From Nitrospina sp052156635 (GTDB taxonomy: Bacteria; Nitrospinota; Nitrospinia; Nitrospinales; Nitrospinaceae), in NCBI RefSeq assembly GCF_052156635.1, contig NZ_JBQKUO010000001.1, forward strand, positions 868,001 through 932,000: a stretch of 64,000 bases of DNA, read 5' to 3'. The notes beneath the pieces were generated by a model. It saw only the letters and a program-made list of their open reading frames with translations, was not told the DNA's origin and ran no database searches. The position numbers and the translations under genes are program-made. Shown in pieces: positions 52,021-60,268 of this stretch (position 1 is the stretch's first letter; every line of letters begins with the position of its first letter).

Positions 52021-53184
52021 ATGGCGGAGTTGCAGGTTGGCGAACAGGTTTTGCTGGACCGCAAGGGACTCGACGCCCTTCTGCAGGCTCTGCGCCGTGC
52101 CCGCTACCGGGTGGTGGGACCCACCCTCCGTGACCAGGCGGTGGTGTACGATGAAGTGCGGTCGATCAAGGACCTCCCCGAAGGCTGGACCGACGAACAG
52201 GAAGGCGGCATCTACCGTTTGAAAAAACGCGATGACGCCGCGCTGTTCGGTTACATCATCAGTCCCCATTCCTGGAAACAGTTCCTGTTTCCCCCGCGCC
52301 AGAAATTGTGGGAAGCCGACCGCAAGGGCCGTGGCATGGCCATCACACCCAACGAAGAAGACGCGCCGCGCTATGCATTACTGGGAGTGCGTGCCTGCGA
52401 ACTACACGCCATCTGCATTCAGGACAAGGTGTTCCTGGAAGGCCCGTACGTCGATCCCATCTACAAGGCGCACCGCGAACGTGCGTTCATCATCGCCGTG
52501 CAATGCACGCAGGCAGGCAACACCTGTTTCTGCGTGTCGATGAACTCCGGCCCGAAAGCGGAATCGGGATTCGACCTGGCGCTCACCGAGATCGTGCAGA
52601 AAACCACTTCCCACTTCGTGGTCGAGGTGGGAAGTGACGCCGGCGCGCGCCTGCTTTCCAGGGTCCCGGTTAAAAAGGCGAAAGCCGCCGACACCGAAAA
52701 AGCCGCACAGGCCCGGGACAACGCCGTCCAGCAGATGGGCCGCAGCATGAAAAGCGACGACCTGCGGGAACTCCTGCAGAACAATTACGAACACCCGCGC
52801 TGGGAGCAGGTCGCCAACCGCTGCCTCGCCTGCGCCAATTGCACCATGGCCTGTCCCACCTGCTTCTGCTCGACCGTTGAAGACGTCACCGACCTTTCCG
52901 GCGACCACGCCGAGCGCTGGCGCAGCTGGGATTCGTGTTTCACCCTGGATTTTTCATACATCCACGGCGGCAACGTGCGCCACTCCACCCTGTCGCGCTA
53001 CCGCCAATGGATGACGCACAAACTGTCCACCTGGCACGACCAGTTCGAATCCAGCGGATGCGTCGGGTGCGGGCGGTGCATCACCTGGTGCCCGGTGGGT
53101 ATCGACATCACGGAAGAAGTGGCCGCCATCCGCATCCCGCCGCCCCCTTCCGTCAACCACGAGGACGAGGAGTCTCCGCCATGA
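52021..53184 (+). CDS. hydB: group 3b hydrogenase iron-sulfur (beta) subunit
   Basis: 387 residues. Electron-transfer subunit of a soluble NiFe hydrogenase (sulfhydrogenase type). Two 4Fe-4S sites: CLACANCTMACPTCFC (from about residue 268) and CVGCGRCITWCPVGIDI (from about 347). A Cys-containing loop (TQAGNTCFCVSM) is also visible. AAAGG lies eight bases before the ATG, and the stop overlaps the next ATG (ATGA). It passes electrons between the large/small subunits and the flavin subunit HydG. Confidence 0.9.
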   Translation: MAELQVGEQVLLDRKGLDALLQALRRARYRVVGPTLRDQAVVYDEVRSIKDLPEGWTDEQEGGIYRLKKRDDAALFGYIISPHSWKQFLFPPRQKLWEADRKGRGMAITPNEEDAPRYALLGVRACELHAICIQDKVFLEGPYVDPIYKAHRERAFIIAVQCTQAGNTCFCVSMNSGPKAESGFDLALTEIVQKTTSHFVVEVGSDAGARLLSRVPVKKAKAADTEKAAQARDNAVQQMGRSMKSDDLRELLQNNYEHPRWEQVANRCLACANCTMACPTCFCSTVEDVTDLSGDHAERWRSWDSCFTLDFSYIHGGNVRHSTLSRYRQWMTHKLSTWHDQFESSGCVGCGRCITWCPVGIDITEEVAAIRIPPPPSVNHEDEESPP

Positions 53185-53663
53185 ACGCGCAGGAAACCAA
53201 CATGAAAACCCTGGAATCCATTCTCGCCGAACATCCGTTCTTCGCAGGATTGCAGGACAAATACATGAAGCTGGTCATCGGCTGCGCATCGAACGTGCGG
53301 TTCGAGTCGGGGGAGTTCCTGTTTCGCGAAGGGGCGGCGGCGGATCATTTTTACATCATCCGGCACGGACGCGTGGCGCTGGAGATGGCGCCGCCCAACA
53401 AGCCGCCGATGATCGTGGACACCGTCGAAGGCGGGCAGGTGCTCGGCTGGTCGTGGCTGGCGCCGCCTCACCTGTGGCATTTCGATGCGCATGCATTGAC
53501 CCTCGTGCGGGCCATCGCGCTGGATGCCGCCTGCCTGCGCAAAAAAATAGAGGCCGATCACGAACTGGGTTATGAACTGTTCCGGCGGTTCTTCATCATC
53601 GCCGCCGAACGCCTGCAACACACGCGCATGCAGTTGATGGACGTGTACGGGAGCACGGTCTGA
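53181..53663 (+). CDS. cNMP-binding-fold protein with altered binding cassette, inside the hydrogenase operon
   Basis: 160 residues. One CRP-type beta-roll (about 12-125; FESGEFLFREGAAADHFYII), with a helical C-terminus but no HTH. In the phosphate-binding cassette the usual FGE and R-x-A are replaced: GQVLGWSWLAPPHLWHFDA. The cAMP-contact Glu and Arg are missing, unlike the cNMP protein at 41792-42211. It overlaps hydB by four bases and hydG by one, so it is made with the enzyme. Role unknown; ligand-free structural or sensor function are possibilities. Confidence 0.82.
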   Translation: MNAQETNMKTLESILAEHPFFAGLQDKYMKLVIGCASNVRFESGEFLFREGAAADHFYIIRHGRVALEMAPPNKPPMIVDTVEGGQVLGWSWLAPPHLWHFDAHALTLVRAIALDAACLRKKIEADHELGYELFRRFFIIAAERLQHTRMQLMDVYGSTV

Positions 53664-54511
53664 TGTTCGCCGCCGCGCAACCGATGGCTCAACCCATGAT
53701 CCCGGAACCGCACCGCATCCTGCGCGTGCAGAAGGAAACCCGCGACAGCTTCACCCTGGAAACCCAGCCGGTGAAAGGAGCCAGGCGGTTCGATTTCAAA
53801 CCGGGCCAGTTCAACATGCTTTACGTGTTCGGCGTGGGCGAGGTGCCGATTTCCATCAGCGGCGATCCGCAGAAACCGGACACCCTGCTCCATACCATCC
53901 GCGCCGTGGGCACGGTGACGCGCCACCTGAAAAAACTGCGGAAGGGCGACGTCATCGGCATCCGCGGTCCGTTCGGATCGCACTGGCCGGTGGCGGCGGC
54001 GGAAGGGAACGACGTCGTGTTCATCGCCGGGGGCATCGGGCTCGCACCGTTGCGTCCCGCCATCTACCAGGTACTGGCACGGCGGGAAAAGTACGGCGAC
54101 GTGTTTATCCTGTACGGGGCCCGCACGCCCGCTGACATGATCTTCCGCAAGGAGCTGGAGGCGTGGCGCGGCCGATTCGACCTGGAAGTGGACGCGACGG
54201 TGGACACGGCCCAGCGGGGCTGGCTGGGCAACGTCGGCGTGGTGACGCAGATCGTGAAGAAAGCGAAGTTCGACGCGCACCAGACCGTCGCCATGATCTG
54301 CGGGCCGGAGGTGATGATGCGGTTCACGGTCAACGAGTTGATGGATGAGGGACTGAGCGGCGACGACATTCACCTGACCATGGAGCGCAACATGAAGTGC
54401 GCCATCGGGTTCTGCGGACATTGCCAGTACGGACCGGACTTCGTGTGCCTGGACGGCCCGGTGTTTCCGTACCAGCGCATCCGCCGCCTGTTCGGCAAAC
54501 GGGAGATCTGA
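53663..54511 (+). CDS. hydG: group 3b hydrogenase flavin/NAD(P) (gamma) subunit
   Basis: 282 residues. Ferredoxin-NADP reductase fold: FAD domain (FKPGQFNMLY, then GVGEVPISISG), NAD(P) domain with GGIGLAPLRPAIYQVL (about 121-136), and a C-terminal 2Fe-2S motif CAIGFCGHCQYGPDFVC (about 246-262). It exchanges electrons with NAD(P)H. ATG overlaps the previous stop by one base (TGATG). It belongs with hydB, hydD and hydA. Confidence 0.93.
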   Translation: MFAAAQPMAQPMIPEPHRILRVQKETRDSFTLETQPVKGARRFDFKPGQFNMLYVFGVGEVPISISGDPQKPDTLLHTIRAVGTVTRHLKKLRKGDVIGIRGPFGSHWPVAAAEGNDVVFIAGGIGLAPLRPAIYQVLARREKYGDVFILYGARTPADMIFRKELEAWRGRFDLEVDATVDTAQRGWLGNVGVVTQIVKKAKFDAHQTVAMICGPEVMMRFTVNELMDEGLSGDDIHLTMERNMKCAIGFCGHCQYGPDFVCLDGPVFPYQRIRRLFGKREI

Positions 54512-54512
54512 C

Positions 54513-55334
54513 ATGGCGGGTAAGAAAACCACGGCCAAACGCAAACCGTCGCACCGCAAACCGAAACTCGCAGTGTGGAAGTTCGCGTCCTGCGACGGAT
54601 GCCAGTTGAGCCTGCTCGACTGCGAGGACGAGCTGCTCACCGTGGCCGAGCACATCACCATCGCTAATTTCCCCGAAGCGTCGAGCCGCATTCTGAAAGG
54701 GCCTTATGATGTGTCGCTGGTGGAGGGATCGATCACCACCCCGCACGACGCCGAGCGCATCCACCAGATCCGGCGCATTTCGAAGACACTGATCACCATC
54801 GGCGCCTGCGCCACCGCCGGGGGCATCCAGTCGCTCCGCAACTTCAAGGACGTCAACGAATTCATCTCCATCGTGTACGCCACGCCGGATTACATCGACA
54901 GCCTGAAAAAATCGACCGCCATCGAAGAACACGTGGCCGTCGATTTTCAATTGCAGGGGTGTCCCATCAACAAGCACCAGTTGCTCGAGGTGATCAACGC
55001 GTTTCTGAACGAACGCAAACCGAACACGCCCCCGCACAGCGTGTGCCTGGAATGCAAACGCGCGGGCAACGTGTGTGTGATGGTGGCGCACGGCACGCCG
55101 TGCATGGGTCCCATCACCCACGCCGGGTGCGGCGCGCTGTGCCCCAGTTACAACCGCGGCTGTTACGCCTGCTTCGGTCCCAAGGAAAAAGCCAACACGA
55201 ATGCGATGAGCCGCGCATTCCTGGACATGGGTATGGACGAGGACAGCGTGCGCCGCGTGTTCCGCGGGGTTTACGGCTGGACCAAAAAGTTCCGCAGGGA
55301 AAGCGAAGCGTATGAAAAAAACCCGGACCATTAA
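54513..55334 (+). CDS. hydD: group 3b hydrogenase small (delta) subunit
   Basis: 273 residues, NADH:ubiquinone oxidoreductase 20-kDa family. The N-terminal CDGCQLSLLDC ligates the proximal cluster. VEGSITTPHDAERI and IGACATAGGIQSL follow, then more Cys (VCLECKRAGNVC, CGALCPSYNRGCYACFG) for extra 4Fe-4S sites. No Tat signal, as expected for a soluble enzyme. GGAG lies seven bases before the ATG. Its end overlaps hydA by 23 bases. Confidence 0.94.
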   Translation: MAGKKTTAKRKPSHRKPKLAVWKFASCDGCQLSLLDCEDELLTVAEHITIANFPEASSRILKGPYDVSLVEGSITTPHDAERIHQIRRISKTLITIGACATAGGIQSLRNFKDVNEFISIVYATPDYIDSLKKSTAIEEHVAVDFQLQGCPINKHQLLEVINAFLNERKPNTPPHSVCLECKRAGNVCVMVAHGTPCMGPITHAGCGALCPSYNRGCYACFGPKEKANTNAMSRAFLDMGMDEDSVRRVFRGVYGWTKKFRRESEAYEKNPDH

Positions 55335-56604
55335 AGTCGATTACCTGGCGCGGGTGGAAGGCGAGGGTGCGCTGTATCTTAAAATCCAGGACGGCGCATT
55401 GAAGGACGTGCAACTCAAAATCTTCGAGCCGCCGCGTTTTTTCGAAGCGTTCCTGCGCGGTCGCCAGTTCACCGAAGCGCCGGACATCACGGCGCGCATC
55501 TGCGGCATCTGCCCCATTGCCTACCAGATGAGCGCGGTGCACGCCATGGAGGACGCGCTGGGGGTGACCATGACCCCGCCGCTCCGGGCCCTGCGCCGCC
55601 TCATTTACTGCGGCGAATGGATCGAAAGCCACATCCTGCACGCCTTCATGCTGCACGCGCCGGATTTCCTGGGGTACCACGACGCCATCCAGATCGCGAA
55701 AGACCACAAACAGCTCATCGAAAACGTTCTGCGTTTCAAAAAACACGGCAACGAGATCGTCGCTTTCCTCGGCGGACGCGAGATTCATCCGATCAACGTG
55801 AAGGTCGGCGGATTTTACAAGGTGCCGCGCAAAACCGATTTCAAAAAGCTGGAGGAAAACCTGAAGTGGTGCCGCGACTTCGCGCTGCAGGCGGTTGAGT
55901 TCGTCGCGAAACTGCCGTTTCCCGATTTCGAAGTTGACTACGAATTCGTCGCCCTCCACCACCCGGAGGAATACCCGTTCAATGAAGGCCGCATCGTGTC
56001 CAGTCGCGGACTCGACATCGCCGCCCGCGAGTACGACGATCATTTTGAGGAACAGCACGTCGAGCGGTCCAACGCGCTGCATTCGGTATTGAAAGCACGC
56101 GGCAATTATTTCGTGGGGCCGCTGGCGCGATTCAACCTGAATCACCACCAGCTTCCGCCCGTCGCCAGGCAGGCGGCGCGTGCGGCGAAACTCAAGGCGC
56201 CCTGCCGCAATCCGTTCAAGAGCATCATCGTGCGTTGCGTGGAGGCGCTGTTCGCGGTGGACGAGGCGCTGCGCCTGATCCGCCATTACGAGATGCCGGA
56301 TCGGCCGGCGCTCGACATCGAACCGAAAGCGGGAACCGGATACGCCTGCACGGAAGCGCCGCGCGGCATCCTGTACCACCGCTATCGCATCGACGACGCG
56401 GGCCTCATCCAGGACGCGAAGATCGTGCCGCCCACGTCGCAGAACCAGAAGACCATCGAGGAAGACCTGCGGCAGTTCGTTCCCCAATATATGGATCTTC
56501 CCGACGACAAACTGCAATGGCAGTGCGAACAGGCGATCCGCAATTACGATCCGTGCATCTCCTGCGCCACGCATTTCCTGAAAATGGAAGTGGACCGTTG
56601 CTGA
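55312..56604 (+). CDS. hydA: group 3b hydrogenase large (alpha) catalytic subunit
   Basis: 430 residues. NiFe active site ligands: L1 RICGICP (about 63-69) and L2 DPCISCATH (413-421). The usual EGEG N-terminal motif (RVEGEGALYLKI) and RGLLR-like RGIL region are present. The C-terminal tail after His421 (FLKMEVDRC) is nine residues and would be removed by the endopeptidase encoded next. Soluble, cytoplasmic. It starts inside hydD and is followed by the protease gene after 11 bases. In Pyrococcus such enzymes use NADPH and may also reduce sulfur. Confidence 0.95.
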   Translation: MKKTRTIKVDYLARVEGEGALYLKIQDGALKDVQLKIFEPPRFFEAFLRGRQFTEAPDITARICGICPIAYQMSAVHAMEDALGVTMTPPLRALRRLIYCGEWIESHILHAFMLHAPDFLGYHDAIQIAKDHKQLIENVLRFKKHGNEIVAFLGGREIHPINVKVGGFYKVPRKTDFKKLEENLKWCRDFALQAVEFVAKLPFPDFEVDYEFVALHHPEEYPFNEGRIVSSRGLDIAAREYDDHFEEQHVERSNALHSVLKARGNYFVGPLARFNLNHHQLPPVARQAARAAKLKAPCRNPFKSIIVRCVEALFAVDEALRLIRHYEMPDRPALDIEPKAGTGYACTEAPRGILYHRYRIDDAGLIQDAKIVPPTSQNQKTIEEDLRQFVPQYMDLPDDKLQWQCEQAIRNYDPCISCATHFLKMEVDRC

Positions 56605-56615
56605 AAGGACTCTCC

Positions 56616-57104
56616 ATGACAGATTCGCCCCCTATTCTCGTTCTCGGCATCGGCAACCTGTGGCGCGGTGACGATGCGGCAGGCCGCCACGCGGCACAGC
56701 GGCTGGCGAAACAAATTTCCTCGCCCGCCGTCACGGTGCGGGAAGTGGAGGGCGAGGGCGCGGCGGTGATGGAGGCGCTGGAAGCACCCGACGCCGCCGT
56801 CCTGATCGACGCGGTGGAATCGGGCGCGACCCCCGGCACGGTGCACCGCTGGGACGTGAGCGCCGAAAGCATGAACGCCCGCTTCCTGCGTTGTTCGACC
56901 CACAACTTCAGCGTGCACGACGCAGTGGAGATGGCGCGCGCGCTTGGCAAACTGCCACCGCGCGTGGTCGTGTTCGGCATCGAGGGCAAAGCGTTCTCGC
57001 CGGGGCAGGGGATGTCCCCGGAAGTGGAAGCTTCGCTGGATGAACTCGCCGCCCAAGTGCTCGACCAGGTTCACACTCTCATGAAGGAAACCCGGCATGC
57101 ATGA
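56616..57104 (+). CDS. hydrogenase maturation endopeptidase
   Basis: 162 residues of the HybD/HyaD/HycI family. VLGIGNLWRGDDAAGRHAAQRL holds the first nickel-binding acid; the later Asp (IDAVE) and His (STHNFSVHDAVEMA) complete the site. It trims the C-terminal tail of HydA after nickel insertion. AAAGGA lies seven bases before the ATG at 56616. Its 3' end overlaps hypA by eight bases. Confidence 0.92.
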   Translation: MTDSPPILVLGIGNLWRGDDAAGRHAAQRLAKQISSPAVTVREVEGEGAAVMEALEAPDAAVLIDAVESGATPGTVHRWDVSAESMNARFLRCSTHNFSVHDAVEMARALGKLPPRVVVFGIEGKAFSPGQGMSPEVEASLDELAAQVLDQVHTLMKETRHA

Positions 57105-57393
57105 ACAATCGCTGATGAACGACCTGATGCGCAAAATCCTGTCGGTCTCGCTGAACCACCAGAACGCGCGGGTGGTGGGATTGAACGTGAAGCTCGGGGC
57201 GCTGGCGCACATTTCGCCGGAACATTTTATGGAACATTTCCGGGATGCCGCGGCCGGGACCGTGGCCGAAGGCGCGCGGGTGAACATCGAGGTCGGCACC
57301 GACACCACCGACCCGCAGGCGCAGGAGATCTGGATCGAAAGCGTGGAACTGGAGGATCTCTCGGAGGATTCGTCGGGACATGGAAACCGGTGA
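57097..57393 (+). CDS. hypA: HypA-like nickel chaperone lacking the zinc domain
   Basis: 98 residues. N-terminal MHEQSLMNDLMRKIL has the His2 nickel-binding motif. VVGLNVKLGALAHISPEHF and AAAGTVAEGARVNIEV fit HypA. Normal HypA (about 113-118 residues) then has two CxxC pairs. Here there is no cysteine at all, and the frame goes straight to the last strand (EIWIESVELED). This looks like a clean internal loss rather than a frameshift. It overlaps the protease gene and hypF. Confidence 0.85.
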   Translation: MHEQSLMNDLMRKILSVSLNHQNARVVGLNVKLGALAHISPEHFMEHFRDAAAGTVAEGARVNIEVGTDTTDPQAQEIWIESVELEDLSEDSSGHGNR

Positions 57394-59845
57394 CATCACA
57401 ACGCGCATCCGCATCACCCTGCGGGGCAAGGTGCAGGGCGTGGGCTTCCGTCCGTTCATCTACAACCTGGCCACGGACCTCAACCTCACGGGCTGGGTCG
57501 CCAACACGGGACAGGGGGTGGTGATCGATGCGGAAGGCCCGTTGTCCAATCTCGACGCCTTCCTTTATCGCATCGATGAGGAAAAACCCCCACTCGCTCA
57601 CATCCAGGGTCTGGAACACACGTATCTCGACCCGGAGGGTTATGAAAATTTTGAAATCCGCGAAAGCTCCGACGGAACTGCAAAGTCGTTCTGGGTGCTT
57701 CCGGATATCGCCACCTGCGGCGACTGCCTGGAGGAAGTGTTCGATCCGCAAAACCGGCGTCACCGGTATCCCTTCACCAACTGCACGCGATGCGGCCCGC
57801 GGTTCAGCATCATGACCGCCCTTCCCTACGACCGGCCCAATACATCCATGCGTGTATTTGAAATGTGCGAGGCCTGCCTCGCCGAATACGAAGACCCGCA
57901 GAACCGCCGCTTCCACGCCCAGCCGAACGCCTGCCCCCGGTGCGGCCCACGGCTCTCTTACCTCGACGCCGCCGGAACCGGACTGGCCGCCGGAGACGAC
58001 GCTTTGATGCGCGCGGTGGAAGTCTTGCGTGATGGATGCATCGTTGCGGTCAAGGGTCTCGGTGGATTCCACCTGATGGCCGACGCCACCAGCGAGGAGG
58101 CCATCGGCCAACTTAGAAAAAGCAAGCAGCGCGAAGAAAAGCCGCTGGCCGTCCTGTTCCCGGACCTGGAATCGGTCCAGCAAATATGCGACGTGTCCCC
58201 GATGGAACGGCGGGCGTTATTGTCACCGGAAACACCCATCGTTCTGCTCCACCGCAAAAACAACTCGCTTCCCGGCAACATCGCACCGGACAACCCGTAC
58301 CTCGGCGTTCTGCTTCCAATGACCGCCCTGCATCATTTGATCGCACGCGAACTCGGTCGCCCGGTCATCGCCACCAGCGGCAACCTTTCGGAGGAAACCC
58401 TGTGCACGCAAAACGACGAGGCCCTGCAACGGTTGAACAAGATGGCCGACGGGTTTCTTGTGCATGACCGCGACATCGTCAACCATGTGGATGATTCCAT
58501 CGTGCGGGTGGTGCTGGGGCGGGAGATGGTACTGCGCCGGGGGCGCGGCTTCGCACCCGCCACGTTTCCCATCACGCGGCACTGGGGGTTCGGCAGTGTG
58601 GACCTGCAGGTGCTGGCCGTGGGGCCGCACATGAAAAACACCGTCGCCCTGTACAAAAACGGAGAGATCGCGCTCAGCCAGCACATCGGCGACCTCGTAT
58701 CGCCGCATTCGGTGACCACTTTCAAAAAAACGATCGATACGCTGACGCGGTTTTACGGGATCCAGCCGGAGTTGGTGGTGCACGACTTTCATCCCGACTA
58801 CGCATCGACGCGCTATGCGGAAGACCGGGACCTGCCGCGCGATGCAGTGCAACATCATTTCGCGCACGTGCTGGCGTGCATGGTGGACAACGAGGTGCCG
58901 CCTCCGGCCCTCGGCGTCAGCTGGGACGGCACGGGGTACGGACTCGACCGCACGGTGTGGGGCGGCGAGTTTCTGCTGGTTACGGAAGAAGGGTTCTCAC
59001 GCGAAGGGCATTTCCGTCCCTTCATGCTTCCCGGCGGGGAACAGGCGGTGCGCGAGCCGCGCCGCGCGGCGCTGGGCCTGCTTTATGAAATGCTGGGAGT
59101 GGAGGTGTTCGAACGCAACGACCTCATGAATTCATTGCGATGGAGTCCTCCCGAACGCGACGTGCTTTGCGGCATGCTGGAAAAACAAATGAACGCGCCC
59201 CGCACCTCCAGTGCCGGACGCCTGTTCGATGCGGTGTCGGCCCTGCTGGGACTCGGCCTGCACAACCGTTACGAAGGACAGGGGGCCATGCGGCTTGAAT
59301 TCGCCACGGGAATTTTCCTGTCACCGGCGGAAAGCAAAACGGGCCCGGTCAGGTCCCCCGCCCGCGAACCGTGGATCAGCGAAGAGGAAATCGTCGGCTC
59401 GCCCCGCAACTCGGGAGGTCCATTTTCCATCGGCATTCCATGGTCCGACGAACGCTACACATTCAAAATCCTGGAAGTGGAGTCGGGGAAGTCTCCGGCG
59501 GAAGCCGTGCACCGGTACACTTACGTGGTGGACTGGCAACCGATGATCGAGGAGATTTTAAACGACCTCGCCCGGCACCGCGCGGTGAATGAAATCGCCA
59601 CCACGTTTCATCATACGCTGGCGGACATCGTGGTGGGCATGGCGCAACTTGTGGGGGAGCCGCGCGTGGTGCTGAGCGGCGGCTGTTTTCAGAACCGGGT
59701 GCTGACGGAGATGACGGTGACGGCACTTCGCGAAGCGGGATTCCAGCCGTCCTGGCACCAGCGCATCCCGCCCAACGACGGCGGCGTGGCGGTGGGGCAA
59801 ATCCTCGCCGCCCTGCAAAAAGAAGCTCCGAAAACGATAATGTGA
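57380..59845 (+). CDS. hypF: carbamoyltransferase HypF
   Basis: 821 residues, somewhat longer than the usual 750-770. Acylphosphatase domain (GKVQGVGFRPFIYN), two zinc fingers (CGDCLEEVF...CTRCGPRF and CEACLAEY...CPRCGPRL), YrdC-like domain, and Kae1-like domain with QHHFAHVLA and LSGGCFQNRVL. It makes the cyanide ligands of the NiFe centre from carbamoyl phosphate. An insert of about 45-50 residues (near 645-700, Pro/Ser/Glu-rich) explains the added length. It overlaps hypA by 14 bases. A repeat and 160-base gap follow before hypC. Confidence 0.96.
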   Translation: METGDITTRIRITLRGKVQGVGFRPFIYNLATDLNLTGWVANTGQGVVIDAEGPLSNLDAFLYRIDEEKPPLAHIQGLEHTYLDPEGYENFEIRESSDGTAKSFWVLPDIATCGDCLEEVFDPQNRRHRYPFTNCTRCGPRFSIMTALPYDRPNTSMRVFEMCEACLAEYEDPQNRRFHAQPNACPRCGPRLSYLDAAGTGLAAGDDALMRAVEVLRDGCIVAVKGLGGFHLMADATSEEAIGQLRKSKQREEKPLAVLFPDLESVQQICDVSPMERRALLSPETPIVLLHRKNNSLPGNIAPDNPYLGVLLPMTALHHLIARELGRPVIATSGNLSEETLCTQNDEALQRLNKMADGFLVHDRDIVNHVDDSIVRVVLGREMVLRRGRGFAPATFPITRHWGFGSVDLQVLAVGPHMKNTVALYKNGEIALSQHIGDLVSPHSVTTFKKTIDTLTRFYGIQPELVVHDFHPDYASTRYAEDRDLPRDAVQHHFAHVLACMVDNEVPPPALGVSWDGTGYGLDRTVWGGEFLLVTEEGFSREGHFRPFMLPGGEQAVREPRRAALGLLYEMLGVEVFERNDLMNSLRWSPPERDVLCGMLEKQMNAPRTSSAGRLFDAVSALLGLGLHNRYEGQGAMRLEFATGIFLSPAESKTGPVRSPAREPWISEEEIVGSPRNSGGPFSIGIPWSDERYTFKILEVESGKSPAEAVHRYTYVVDWQPMIEEILNDLARHRAVNEIATTFHHTLADIVVGMAQLVGEPRVVLSGGCFQNRVLTEMTVTALREAGFQPSWHQRIPPNDGGVAVGQILAALQKEAPKTIM

Positions 59846-59856
59846 AAGAAAACATG

Positions 59857-59933
59857 GATTCTTCGTCGCCTGCGGCTCCTCGGAATGACACGCTGGGGCC
59901 TGATTTGTCATTCTGAGCGCCAGCCAAGCATCT
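59857..59933. repeat. MITE-like GTCATTCTGAG repeat between hypF and hypC
   Basis: Begins GATTCTTCG and ends GCATCT, with inner arms GAATGACA...TGTCATTCTGAG. It is a relative of a very common bacterial intergenic repeat and of the block at 35148-35230. It fills the only long gap in the operon. Confidence 0.6.
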
Positions 59934-60006
59934 GTGGGTTTTTAAAATTGCCGCGCGAACATCGCCCCGGAACAGAGGGAACGAAAGAGGGAAGTTGGTG
60001 TTTATT

Positions 60007-60261
60007 ATGTGTCTGGCCATACCGGGAAAAATCGAAAGCATCGAAGAAGGCGAGCCGTTGACGCGCAAAGGCCGCATTGACTTCGGCGGCATCGTGAAAG
60101 AAGCCTGGCTGTCCTACGTGCCGGAGGCGGAGGTGGGCGATTACGTGATCGTGCATGCCGGGTTCGCCATCAGCCGCGTCGATGAAGCCGAGGCGCACCG
60201 CGCCCTGAAGTACCTGGAAGAAATGGGCCGGCTCGATTCCCCGCCGCCGGAGGAGGAGTGA
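60007..60261 (+). CDS. hypC: hydrogenase maturation chaperone HypC
   Basis: 84 residues. Starts MCLAIPGKIESIEE; the Cys after Met is essential in HypC, which is why I place the start at the ATG at 60007 and not at TTG/GTG codons up to 12 bases upstream. GDYVIVHAGFAISRVDEAEA follows. HypC carries the Fe(CN)2CO unit with HypD to the large subunit. Seven bases before hypD. An acidic/proline C-terminus (PPPEEE) is mildly longer than usual. Confidence 0.95.
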   Translation: MCLAIPGKIESIEEGEPLTRKGRIDFGGIVKEAWLSYVPEAEVGDYVIVHAGFAISRVDEAEAHRALKYLEEMGRLDSPPPEEE

Positions 60262-60268
60262 CCCCATT

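Noticed and set aside
55114..56574. Long open frame opposite the hydrogenase large subunit
   Set aside because: No family similarity, and it crosses two well-supported genes that overlap on the plus strand.
57097..57393. HypA shortened by a frameshift
   Set aside because: The last strand (EIWIESVELED) is in frame after the lost part, and no CxxC coding is seen in the other frames, so an in-frame loss is more likely.
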